Below, piece by piece: positions 44,604-56,674 of a DNA stretch of 64,000 bases. Origin of the DNA: Dimorphilus gyrociliatus (taxonomy: Eukaryota > Annelida > Polychaeta > Dinophilidae). Each line of letters begins with the position of its first letter. Positions within the stretch are counted from its first letter, which is position 1. The stretch lies in NCBI GenBank assembly GCA_904063045.1, contig CAJFCJ010000006.1:1183771-1247770 (forward strand), in the 5' to 3' direction. A model generated the notes under the pieces. That model saw nothing but the letters and a program-made list of their open reading frames with translations, had not been told where the DNA came from and made no database searches. A program made the position numbers and the translations under genes.

Positions 44604-45711
44604 CGAGACATTAATTTATTATCTCGTTATCTTGTCTCTAAACTTTGATTATGTCAATTCAACTTCCTTAACGGAATAAATATTAAACAATAAATAGCAA
44701 ATAAACTTAAAAAGAGACGCCGATCAGTAAGTAAAATAGTAGGAAAACTAAATAAAGTCTAGCAAGCGTTGAACATCTGGCGTTAGCAAGAACTAATATC
44801 GGCGCCAGCCAATTCGCTAAATTATTAATTAACTTTTATTAAAGTGAAAATTCCTTTTGCATTATAAAAAAGAGAAAAACCCCTACGTTTAAATTTACAG
44901 ATTAAGAATAAGAGAGCCATCACTCTAGCCATCACTCTAAAGGTTAAACGGTTTGAGAGGGGGAAAAAGAAGAGAAAAAGCGGAAAAAACTTCGACCGTT
45001 GTCCAAAATAAATAAATATATATAAGGTACAAAAATCGATTTGAATCGATAAGAACCTTAAATGCGTTCGTATTTTCCATCGACAAACTGGCAAACTATT
45101 ACAGTTAGAAGAACAAATTTATCAAGGCAATTTCTATTCGATAATAATAGCGTGTGGTTTAGCCACATTTAGAATCGGATGTGGTTAGATCGATGCATGT
45201 TCTATTATCTAAAAAAAGAATATATAACACCTAGATACTCAACTACCTATCTCTCTGTCCAATCACTTGTCTTTTTCTATTACATTCTTATAGTTTAAAA
45301 TTCCCCTAACACGCTGAGAAAAATAAGGGATATATGTATTTATACCCGACCCCCCATGGAAGAGATAGCGGTTAATTGTAAAATCTCTTGGCTTAGTGAC
45401 TTTCCTCAAGAGGGGGACCAGAAACGAAAATTATTCAACATTCATTCTAATTTACACACCTTCTTTGTCCTTTCAGCCCATTTCGATAAATAAGTAAAAA
45501 CTAGAATTAATTAATGGAAAATTTATTTTTTATCAGGCTAAAAAGGGGTATTTGAAAAAAATTTAATCCATCACTGGAAGAGTTACAAGAGTAAATATAC
45601 CATATTGATAAATTGATTCATTGTAACGGCCCTTTGAAATGGATAAGAGACGAGTGTTAAATTCTTAAAATAATCATCAGTGTCGTCAAGTAGTGTCGTA
45701 ATAGAAAAGAT

Positions 45712-45756
<45 letters not shown>

Positions 45757-47193
45757 GAGAGACAGAATTTAAGAATGGTTTGAGGCAGGAGGAGGGGAGA
45801 GCAGGGGGAGGGTTTTAAAAGTGATTGTTAGCTTATAGATAAAGGTTGATGAAAAGGTAGATAGGTATGTAAAAAGGTGAGGAAGAATAAAAAAAATGTA
45901 TAGGCGATTCATAAGAAAACATTGACATTAGTGATTTCCTTTTGAATTTTGTACATTACATTCTTCGGTTGAATGAAGTTCGCACGGTTGTACAAACAAT
46001 AAAACTTTGAAGAAAACACAACAATGGTGCCCCTTCTAGTTTAAACATATAACACAGTTTATGGACAAGAAAAAGTCTAGCCTCTCTATATTTTATATAC
46101 TTGTACTTGTAAAATAAAAATCACCATTTCTATAATATCATTTATATAGACTATAGAATAGAAAATATCCAGCGTTTTTCTCAATTTAAACGCCTCCAGG
46201 TAGCCTCTATAGCACAATAATCTAATTAAATAATGACTTATTACTACGCTTTCGGTTATTTATATGTTAATTTCTATTAAAATCACTATTCCTCTACTGT
46301 ATTCACAACGAGAATAATTTGAAATCCTCCTACCTACTAAAATTTTCACTCCCACCCACTGATTTAATACATTCTATACTAATAAAGTAATGTAAAAAAT
46401 ATACTCCAAAAGTTTCTTCTATTTTAACTTATGCATATATTTGCATATAAATTAATTATTTAAGTTTTGTTCCTCTGCAAATTATTTAAAATGAGGAAAA
46501 ATAAACGAATAAAAAATTAATAATAAAAAAAGGGAAAAAATGATTAGCTATGTTTTATTTATTTATGGTTTATACAATTTTACGCGCACCATGATATAAT
46601 TAAACAAAGAAAATAGGAATGTGCTCTGAATGGAAGAGGCTACGTTTGGCTTAATTGGGTTTCAACCCTTCGTTGGAAAATTACTAGGCGAAAATATACG
46701 ACAGTGTACTAATCTTCTCTTTTTTCTTTCTTTATCCCCTGTCTGTCCTCCTCCACCTCCACCTTCTCCTCCCCCTCCCCTTTTTATAAGGGTAAAAAGA
46801 GAGATAATAATAACGGTTTTATGCTTATTAATTCAAAAAGAACCTATCTCGGGATAAAAAAAAAGCAATACTCTTTTTACAGTGCAACATTCGTTCGAAG
46901 CGAAATTAGGTTTTATAATTTTTGTACTTTTTTCGTGTGTTGATTTACTAAAATGTTACAAAAATACAAGTTTATTACTGATGTTGAAGAGTTTTTTTAT
47001 TTATATTTATAACCGATAGATGGCTCTACAGTACAATCTGTAGTCAAATTTTTACATTAAAATAACAAGAGAAGCAGAAAAGCGAGAGGTTATTCCGATA
47101 AAAATGAATTGAAGAGAATTTTTTCGGAAGCAGACAATTAGATAAAAATTAATAAATATATATAAAGCTAATTAGCATAAAGTTTAAATAGGC
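44604..47193. other. Gene-free spacer between convergent ABCC and C2-PDZ A genes
   Basis: This 2.6-kb AT-rich stretch has only short chance frames (for example 46630-46857, containing a Pro run from CCTCCACC repeats). It holds the 3' UTRs of both genes, a GA microsatellite and a TAGATGGCTC motif near 47017. Confidence 0.6.
45713..45753. repeat. (GA)n microsatellite
   Basis: About 20 GA units, then a purine-rich continuation to about 45820. Confidence 0.95.
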
Positions 47194-50100
47194 TTAAATA
47201 AAATTTTGTAAAATAACTTTAGGCTTTCCTTCGCCCTTCATAAATTTGTTCTTTATCCTTTTCAAGGTACCAGAGTTCGTTCTCGTATGATGACCAGCTC
47301 CGATTGTTGAAGTACTTGCTACAGAGTTCAAAGATGTATTATGGGCGTTGGCTTCGTTCACCTTCCTTTTCTTCAAGGGCGGTTGGAGAAACTGTATATA
47401 CAAAAATGCGCTTTTGAATTTCTTGTTCCGTGTTTAAGGGGTTGAATATTTTTACTGACCTTTCTCTTCTTGGGCGGCTGGTTCAAGAACTGGTTAATAA
47501 CCCGGAATTGACTCTCTTGCCAGTGCCTTTCAACTTCAAGAATTAGGTGCTTGTGGGAATGCCTATTTAGGTGAAGAGAAAAAAGGAGGAAGGGATTAAA
47601 AATCTAATCCGATAAATTCATGCTAATTTACAAACCTGACAAGTTTGGCAACTGTTTGAGTAGACATTTCAGTGACATTAATTCCATTGACATGAGTAAT
47701 ATAATCACCATGCCGTAAACCAGCTAATTCGGCAGTAGAATTTGACTCAATTTCATACACTTGAACAGGACTAGATCCGGTAACGGTAAAACCAAAGCCA
47801 CTAGCGCCGCGTTTTATTGTTATATTATGCGTGTCCATCCATAAAATATCACGGGAACGTTTATTCTCTTTATCTTCCATTTCAACTGGCGTTTCTGGGG
47901 CAGATGCCTTTAAGTGTTTCCGCTTACCAACATCTTCAGCTAATAAATGATACCAATTTTGTATATTTTGATTCTTCTTGACAATATGCTCTAGACCGAA
48001 ACTCATGCATCCCAAAAATTCACTTTTCCCTTCTCCGTAATCTCTTGACCAGACAGATATAAGTAATCGTTTTTTTAAATCTTCGGGTAACAGCTCAAAT
48101 GAGAATTTCTCATCAAAAACAGGATTGTTCGAATCGAGTATAACGTCGGTCCTGCATCTGGTTCTTTTTACTTCATCCGGATGTAGGGAAAGTTTAACGT
48201 AGGTATTACAATTCCAACAGTGTTCACTTCTCAACTGTTTCGCCTCGATAACTAAACAAATGAATAAAAAGAGGAATTTTTATTAAGGTGTGGAAGAGCT
48301 TGAAAAAATGCAGGTTAGAAAAATATTTCAAACGTTCAATGTCGTGTGAAATAGAGGAAGATATAAACGCTTATTCGCAGTCGGATACTAAAGTCCCAGG
48401 GGATATAAAAACAACGCCTTTTCAAAAACCGATCCCCCTTTAGAAAGGTCCGCTGAGAATCTTAAGCTTAATAGATTCTAGCATAAAGCATACGCTTTTT
48501 CCCTCTCTTCCACATAAGAAAGGGTTAACCTAAACAAGCGTCTATTGACTCATACTTTCCCCAAGCCTCGCCGCCAAAAACTCCCGAAATACTTTCTAGA
48601 GTGTTCTACAAAGAATGGAAAGACCCCCCCGTTGAGTCGCAACTTTCAGATTAAATGTAGTTAATGCCTCTAATTACAAGCTTTTTTCGCGAGACGGATA
48701 CGGTTTGTTGATGCATGCGACCGCCGCATGCGATCTTATTTCGTTCGTTTATGTAAAAATCGTATACTAACCGTGAACTGTCAGCATACCGCTGTTCACG
48801 TAGATGGATAGCTGAAGCTTGCCTGTTAAAAGGGAAAAAAAAGAATGCGTTAAAAGAAAGTGTCGGTAAATTACACAGTACACCTCACAGTGCCTTCAAC
48901 CCCGAAGTTCATAAAAACTTTCAAATTTGAGCTTTTTTATCAAGTGGAGTGTCTTTTTTATGCGTATATCATTCCTCATAAGTTCTTAAGATGTTTGGTT
49001 TTCTCTTTTCATTATCAAAGAATACGTGGGGGGAAGGTGAAAAATATGAAAGGGGGAATATTGTACCTTATAACAGTCTCTTAATTATACGCTTTCAATA
49101 GACATACATCTGCTCGATTGAGTGTATAAACGAGTAAAAATATCTGTTTTTATAGGTACGATAATAGGGCTCGACTTGCACCTGTTCCATAATCTTACAG
49201 TTCAATACTCGCCGTTTTGTCGAGAGGACTTTTGTGTTGGGTGACAAATGTTAAATGGAAACATAAGGCTAAACAGTATGGTCGATTGACAGGAAAATTT
49301 TAAATGATTTGATAGATCATTTCCTGACTCTCTCCTTCTCCCTCTCTCTGTCTCTCTCAGTCCAACTCGTTCAATCTCTCTTTCTCAAATTAGACACATC
49401 AGATTATAAATCACAGTAAACGAGATATTTAAGCGTCTCATTTTCTTCCAATCGGCACATGAACACTTTAAAATACTCGATGTACACCTCATTTCCACCA
49501 AAGAGCCGTCGGCAATGGTCATATTTGGAGGAGTGAACAAAGGGCGAAAGTTGCTTATTTATGCATTCGAATTGCCTATTAGGTGTTGTATGGCGTTCCA
49601 AACTGGTGCAATACCTACAGATTACATTCTTTCTCGTCTCCTTAGGTTCCATTCTTTAGGGCAATTCTCTTTATGCTAATATTGTACCCCTTATCGAGAG
49701 CGAGCAAATCGTATACAACTTTCTATAGGCCATTTTGGAATCTACATATAAGAGTTAATTTTCGCTGCGGCTGGTACGAATAGTGGACATGACCTACGAC
49801 CTTGTCACGCCATGTTCGCATTATCACCGACTAAATTTAATGGGGGTCCTAATAAAGAGATAAAAAGTTAAAAGGAAATACTTTGAAAGCAAAGTAATGG
49901 GAAACAGGAAAAAAAGCGGAAGCCGGAAGCGAACGAACACTTCGCCAAGTAGGAATAGGAGAAAGGAGGAGAAAGATAAGCATCTTGCAATTGCTGTGGG
50001 ACGTACCCCATCGAGTTTCAGTCGGTATTTGGGGCCTACCGCTGAGAAATTCGAAAGACTCAAATTGAAATTAGGTCCTTAGCTCAAACATAACAATTCG

Positions 50101-50767
50101 TAAATAGGGCTCGGTGATTGTACAATAGTCTGGTAACGACCATTACGTTAATTAAACAAGGGACCACCCGCATTCCAGATCCTCCTACTAAGCAATCAGA
50201 AAGGGCGACATTTTTATCGTTAAATAAAACCAGCGTAAAAATAACTTAATGTACTTTTATTTTCATGCTTAACAAAAGTCTACGCCGTGCTTTATGACGC
50301 GAGCCAAGATTCAAACGACATCATTTATCAGATGAATACAATTGATACGATTTAAAAGACTGTCGCTAATATTCCAATTCTTTCAATCGCTCCTTCCTTT
50401 TAACTTTCTTAAACGTTTCAATTTGAGATTTAAATCAAGACGTAAATTAGCACTTGGGAAAATATAGGCCAAAATACTTAAAAATATCGGTTAAGTATTC
50501 TAAAATTTACAACGTGCCAAGCCGGACCTCAAGCGTTTCCATAAGCACTTTTTGACGACCAATAATTTTTCGCATTAAAATATCATCGGTCAAAGACCGA
50601 TTCCCAAACGTTCGCAAAATGTCCGTTTGATTAGAGCGTTTAAGCTCAACGATTCGATTGGGAAATTTATGGAATAAAGGTAGTTATTGAGGAGACTTAC
50701 TTGGGTGGCCTACTGTGGTACGGGCCTTTTGTACCGCCTCGGGCGGGCATAGGGGTGAAGAAGACAT
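47194..50767 (-). CDS. C2-PDZ protein A (RGS3-like, no RGS domain), proximal-start isoform
   Basis: Exons 50767-50701, 48822-48772, 48251-47636, 47562-47460 and 47391-47194 give 344 residues. The C2 domain runs from KLQLSIYVNSGMLTVHVIEAK through YVKLSLHPD, TRCRTDVILDSNNPVFDEKF and LLISVWSRDYGEGKSEFLG. The CMSFGLEH and WYHLLAEDVGKRKHLK motifs are diagnostic of the RGS3 N-terminal C2. A PDZ domain follows (ITIKRGASGFGFTVTG, AELAGLRHGDYITHVNGINV). Vertebrate RGS3 continues to an RGS domain; here the frame stops after a short basic tail. The last two exons each carry a near-identical PPKKRK-type stretch. C2-PDZ proteins typically act as membrane-associated scaffolds in G-protein signalling; that role is inferred. 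A second first exon exists upstream (separate entry). Paralogue B lies 6 kb further upstream on the same strand. Confidence 0.85.
48823..50700 (-). other. Large first intron of C2-PDZ gene A
   Basis: A 1.9-kb intron with no supported exon. An 82-codon minus frame at 49404-49652 has a Cys-rich composition, but it lacks a donor in the right phase and is treated as chance. Confidence 0.6.
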
Positions 50768-51070
50768 CAAACGCTTTTAGCCGACAGTCCCAAAATGAAA
50801 CAATCTACTTTGGAAGGTGTTCTAAATACCGTAAATAGTAGGTCTTTTACAAAGTCGAATTACTTAGATTGAGATATCAACCGTTTTTGATTTATATACT
50901 GCATCTGGCAAATGTCACCTTTTCCACCCTCCTCACTGACCCTTTCATCTTTACTACTACCCAATCTCGACCATACGTTAAACCGTTCAAAAGCCGAACG
51001 TGATGGGGTTGAAAGGACGCGCGGAATGCACTTATAGGTTTATAATTGGATTAAAAAGAAGGAATAATAC

Positions 51071-51212
51071 CTTTGCCTTGTAAAATAGAATGATCTTTTG
51101 TCTTCGAATAAAACGTTGTTTGACTTCCATGCTTTTCTAACCGTTTCTCCTCCATGATCACCTGTGGTTCCAATGCCAACTTATTCAAATCTTTCGACAA
51201 CGGTACAGCCAT
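51071..51212 (-). CDS. Alternative first coding exon of C2-PDZ gene A
   Basis: An ATG at 51212 in an AAGATGGCTG context opens 47 codons (MAVPLSKDLNKLALEPQ...) ending GGCAAAG|GTATTATTC in phase 1. That is exactly the phase needed by the exon at 48822, giving LQGK-GKLQLSIYV and a 369-residue isoform. It is too short to stand out as an ORF. The proximal first exon at 50767 has the same phase, so two promoters are likely. Confidence 0.65.
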
Positions 51213-54200
51213 CTTGACCAATGACGTAATCTTATTGCGTAATAGCCCGGTGTGAAGTAGAAACCCTGTAGAGATGGTGAAAAACGTTTCTTAAAAGGTG
51301 TACCTTAGCGAAAGTTTTATAGCGTTTCTAAAAGGAAATTCAAGAGTAGTTCCCGTATTTATGAGAAACGCTCTACACAAGGCCTACTGCACACAACAGG
51401 ATCGAATTCGATTAAAAAGAAAACATAGAAGATTGTATAGTAAATAACTAGAACATCCTTGTAATCAGGTCGAGAAACATATCAAAGAGAGGACAATTGC
51501 AAATTCCAATATGAACCGACGGCAAATATTTGCAGTTTTATCTTATTAAAATAGCGCCTTTGTTGACCTGTGTAGGCCTAATATACTATTTTACGATGCA
51601 TATACCAGCTAACAACAAGCGAGTGGACATGATAAGGGAGATAGAAGTATATTTTTTAAGTAGACCGAGTCTATTTATGAATATACATGTCATTTACCTT
51701 TAAGTAAATAAAATCTGCTTACAAAGTCGAATATTAAGAAAAGAGGCGTATAACCTTAGTATTCAATGACAACAAGCTCGAGGGTTATTTCGAATGTAAT
51801 AAGCCTATGTCGCGAAAATATGCAAATTTTGCTCCGAGTATAACAATTATATTGTTACGATTCCTTATATACATGCGGCTTGCAAGGTAATTAAACCAAA
51901 AATAACAATTATGTAATATTAAATAAATATTTATCGCAAAGATAAGCAAGAACTACTGATTAATTAAAAAAAAACTTTAAACCGTCTCACTCCTCGCGAA
52001 TGCGGTGTCTATGAGCTAAATGGTTTTGTAAATATTGGCTCAGCGTAAAACAATACCTCAAAGCGACGCATTAGACGTCTAGGCGCCCTAAAAATTAGCC
52101 GAATCTAATGACGTAACTAGAAAAAGTTGTAACAAACAATTTTACACCTACCGAGATGAAGATAAGGTAAAGTGGGCGGCGGAGAGAAAATAGTCGACAA
52201 TTCGGTTCTTATTAAGATACTTCAAGAAGCCCGCATTGGCCGTTAAAGACTACATGAGATCAAAAGCTACTGATCGAACTGTTAAAATACGCCTGTCAAA
52301 CGAACAAAACGAACCAACCAGGACGAGACTACAAAATGATAGCGAAGAAGATTTAAGCTTAGCAGGGGTTAGCGCCAACGTTCCATTATCATCTCCTATT
52401 CTAATTCACTAATGACACTAAACTTCTGGGGGTCTACACAGGCGGATGGTCAGGCACAAGGCCTAGACGACATTTTTCATAAAAGAGAATAGATGACTAT
52501 GACAATAAAATAGCTCTTCCTATTAAAAAACGTTATATCACCTGAGAGTGAAGAGTTGAGATTTGGTTCGTCTGTTTTGTGTTTAAAGTGAAGAATGGCC
52601 GAGACTGAAGGTATACTTTCGTATTATAATAAACGTCCTTGCGCCGATCCTCTGTCCGGTTGTAATGAAACCACAGAACGATTTATACCGCCGCCTATCG
52701 GTACGGTTACTAACTATTTGCTAGCCAATAAGAGCGCTTGTTTATTCGAGCATAAAGCCGGAGGATCAAAGGCGATGGTATTTTCGGCGGTTCGCCATTA
52801 AAATAGTTGCGTTAATTAGCGTCTTGTACTTTGTAAAAATGAACTAATTTGTAAATTTAAACGACGTCGCGTTAAGGCAAAGTTATTTCAGGGAGTTTAA
52901 GAATTTTTTGAATGCCTAGGCCAAAAATTAGACTATTCAAAGCGCGTATCGAATTTATAATCAGACATTAAAATCTCTAAATTACAGGCCAGAGCGCGGA
53001 AGATATCTCAACATTCTGTAACTTTGCATCTATACCTGTCTACGCATTTAATGAAAATAATTTAGACGTAGGTAATAATGGGGTTTGGGGGGGTGGAAGA
53101 ATCGAAATTAAAGTTTAGTCTTCAATCACGCGTAATAAAATATTCCATTATGCAGATTAAATGTCCAGGCCACTCGAAAAAACAGTAGTAAACTGTCCAA
53201 ATTACCGCCTACTCCGGGCATATGTCGCTAAGCAACAATTCGATCCGTAATCGAATCCCATAACGCATAACCTTCGGCCCAGGTCCGACCTCACCTACGG
53301 TAGGGTCTGGGAACATGTGATGCGAAATTGGGTGAAGGTCAAGTCCCGAGGTTGCATTATTCCAACTGACACGTCCGAGAACACGCAGTTTCTTTCACTT
53401 TCGAAGCAGAAAAAACTTTTTAAAAGGTACCCATTTATAATCCGGAAGTATGGCTCTGTTGGTGTTCTTATCTAAAAGATATATATCGCCCAAAGAAGGC
53501 ACTCTCAAGCTTTCTCTCTTCCCGTCCTTCTAGTCTTACCAACAAGGTCGGGTTCGTCTCGATTACGTCAAATTTTATGTTCAAACGAAACCTAATCTAG
53601 CCTTCCCTAAACCCTGCTCGATATGATCGACAGCGCAAAAGTTTGATGAGCATGAAAAAATTGCCTCAGGATTCTTTACATATTGATAGAAAAGATTTTA
53701 AACCGTTCGAAAACTCGGCAGCCCTTGGAGTGTAACAATACTTCAAAGAAACATTTTCCTCCCAAAACCGCTTATAGAACTTTCGAAAATTATTCGCGCG
53801 TTGCTCCTAGGCTATTAGGTAATTTTATAGACAATTTCACCCCCAATTTCAATGTAATAGTATCGTTTAATTGGCGCGTTCAAATTGCTTTACGAAAATT
53901 TTCTCTATTCGGTTGGCGAAAGTTTTCCTCTTTCTCTGGATAGGAAACTTTCTAACGTCAATTCGGTTCGTTTAATTAAACTATAGTCCAATTACAATTT
54001 CCAACACTCTCTTTACTATTCATTCGAGTGGGTTAGCGTCTCTTAACGACGTCTATCGAACACCTCAAGATTATTTTAAAAATACAACAGGTGAATTCCC
54101 CTCCAAAGCATGCAAGTTGCATAATACCCCATGTTTAATCAGGTCATTAAAATTATTCAATTCCTTCTTCTTATATAACGTATACAATCTGCAAATAACA

Positions 54201-56674
54201 CCTGGCCTAAACGTCTTTTGTCCAATCTCCTTATCTAATCAAGACAGGCGGTTTAAATAGTCTAATTTTGATAAAATGCGATTTTAATAGTGCATAGCCT
54301 TAAGGGCTATGTACATTAATTAAAACTGAGCACTAAAGTGTTTTTTCTATATTCAAATCTGTTAATCCCATCTTCATACAATCTTTTTAATTAATCTAAC
54401 CAATTTGTAAAACGAAGACAGATTTTATGGGCAAAAAAACAATAAGGAAAAACTTTCGTCTTAGAAAAACAACATAAAAGTAATCTGATATGGGCACTCG
54501 ATACCTTCAAAGCAACGAAAGTAAGATGAGAATTGAGTTTCATAAAAACAAAGAACGTGCCAAAATCTACTCTTTCAAAAATTGAATTTTCTTGAATGAG
54601 ATGAGTCTAACGAAACTGACGTGCTGACAGTAAATACTTGGCTGCAGATAAGGAGCAGTCATCGACTTTTAAAAGCTCGGAATTAGTGACACGACCCGTC
54701 AAAAAGAATGACTTGTTCTGTCCATTCGAGTAGAAATCGGACGCACCCCAGTCGCGTGTCAAAGCATCATCATTCAATCGTTTTCGATGATATTTTTCAT
54801 CATCATCCAAATAGACATATTCTCAACGCCTTAACGGTGGTCATATATAAATTGGCACTACCAAGCAGGTTATCAACCCCTCCAATAATACCATTCTACA
54901 CCACTTTCATATATCATCATTATTAAGGCGTAGAATACTGGTCTCGTCACGAATATCCGTTGACAAGACAGTTGACTTCCTCCATGTGCGTCAACTAATT
55001 TCAACCAAAGACACGTTAGATTCAATTAAAAAGCCAATCGGACGCAGGTGTTGGATTAATACCGAAAGTGCATGATTTTTTAGACTCGACCCTTACTAAG
55101 AACGACAATACATTCTTTTAAAATACGACTTAACAACTAAGAACTTTTTATGCCCAATGAAATACGATTCTTATTCTGCTAAACAGCTTGACTTTCCATA
55201 GTAAACAATAAATAACGCAGTAGGTGTAACATACTACGGACGATAGAGTGACAAAAACTCGTTGGTTGATAAGACATTATTTATCAGAATTCAAGTACTT
55301 ACTATTCAAAATCTTGTGAAGATATGCCGCTGTTGAATATAAAATTCAAACCACAATCTAAACAAAGGTCTTTGTTAAGTCGGTGAACAAAGGGCGTCGC
55401 TTGAATCACTTCTATGAAAACGTTCCAGGAACAACGCATACGGCGTTTCATACAAAGAATGACAAAGTAAAAAAAAGACCAGAAATGTTGATTTTTCTGA
55501 CGGTATAGACGTCTATCTAACAACTCGGGTTTTAAAAATGTCGGTTACAAACCTTTCATTATCAGGAACCATTTTGGAAAGGGATTTTTCCCAAGCATCT
55601 GCCTCTCTAAGAGATGTGGTACCCTGGTCCGGTATGACGTTAAACAGAGTAATGTTGGCACCAGATGATGTCCATACAGTTTTGGCGCGAAAGAAGTTTC
55701 ACACACTATGGGAAAGTCTTAAAGCTTTTAATTAGGCGGAAAACAGCAGGATCCCTAAGCCATCCTAAATTAAAGTAGATTATGTATTAGCCAACCGGCT
55801 AATCTTAGTACGTGTTTCCAAACTTTCTCAACAAAAGCCTTATTTTATCTTCATATGGTCAAATAAACAACTTTTATCAGATAGGGGATTCCTTATCAAA
55901 GACGGCCGTTAGCCGTTTGCACAGCTGTTTGTCAAGTTTAAATTTGACGCACGACCCAGTTTGCTCACCCCAGGGGCGTTTGGCACGTAAATGTATACCC
56001 GAAAACGCTATACGCATGGTTCACTTCCGTTTAACCTTGTTATAATATACAGTGGTCTACCTAATGGTAAATGTATTTAAAATAGGCCACATTTAAAAAC
56101 GATAAAAATCTCTGCTTGGAGCAATAACGTTCTTCATAATTGGCCAGCCATCGCTAGAAAATATAAAGTAAACATCTATAGATATATATTTACAGCGGGG
56201 GGTCTAGTGTCAAATTATTCCACAAATAATCAAAAATTCATGTTTTTAATGGAGATTTCAACGCGGCGTTTGTCGTGCGTATGAAATTCGTTTATCGAAG
56301 CGTTCTTAAGTAATTACCACCTTTTCTTCAATGAACCAGATAAAACCCGTTCGTTTCATAGCATACGAATATGTTTGCAGAAAGACACAGAAAATAGCAC
56401 TAGAAACTGCGCGTGTCATTTCATTCAAGTGGCTATCTCATTTCCGTTTCCTGTTTACATATACATGATGTAAGACTATCAGAACAAACAAAAGTTGTTT
56501 CTCAACATATGCCGACTCTTATTTATTAGAGCAAAGAAGCACCATTTTTTTTCAACATACAAATATTTTTGGAAAAACTGTTACGACTATATAAATACGC
56601 ATATATTGATATATACTGTATAAATTTACAAGGCTATATAAATTTGAAGAAATTTTTTAAATAAAAATTGAAAT
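51213..56674. other. 5.4-kb intergenic region between the C2-PDZ paralogues
   Basis: This is the largest gap in the window and richer in GC islands than other spacers. It holds several 60-85-codon frames without recognisable domains (52595-52801 +, 53683-53943 +, 54607-54810 -, 55538-55735 +). It also holds a minus-strand frame at about 55310-55417 that ends in a strong donor (GAATA|GTAAGTAC) but in a phase that does not fit gene A. It probably contains regulatory DNA and leader exons of gene A. Confidence 0.5.
52595..52801 (+). CDS. Possible 68-residue small protein, unassigned
   Basis: ATG in good context (GAAGAATGG) opens 68 codons with balanced, non-repetitive composition and a basic C-terminus. 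There is no signal peptide, membrane segment or recognised motif. It stands alone in the large intergenic region. It may be a chance frame; only conservation or transcript data would tell. Confidence 0.22.
   Translation: MAETEGILSYYNKRPCADPLSGCNETTERFIPPPIGTVTNYLLANKSACLFEHKAGGSKAMVFSAVRH

Noticed and set aside
49404-49652. 82-codon minus frame in the C2-PDZ A intron
   Set aside because: Cys-containing, but no donor in the required phase and no recognisable motif.
55310-55417. Minus-strand ATG frame ending in a strong donor (GAATA|GTAAGTAC)
   Set aside because: Ends with two leftover bases, whereas C2-PDZ A requires one, so it cannot be a coding first exon of that gene.
53683-55735. Frames of 60-86 codons (53683-53943 +, 54607-54810 -, 55538-55735 +)
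   Set aside because: No domain, no matching splice phase and no context support. The 54607 frame lacks an ATG start.
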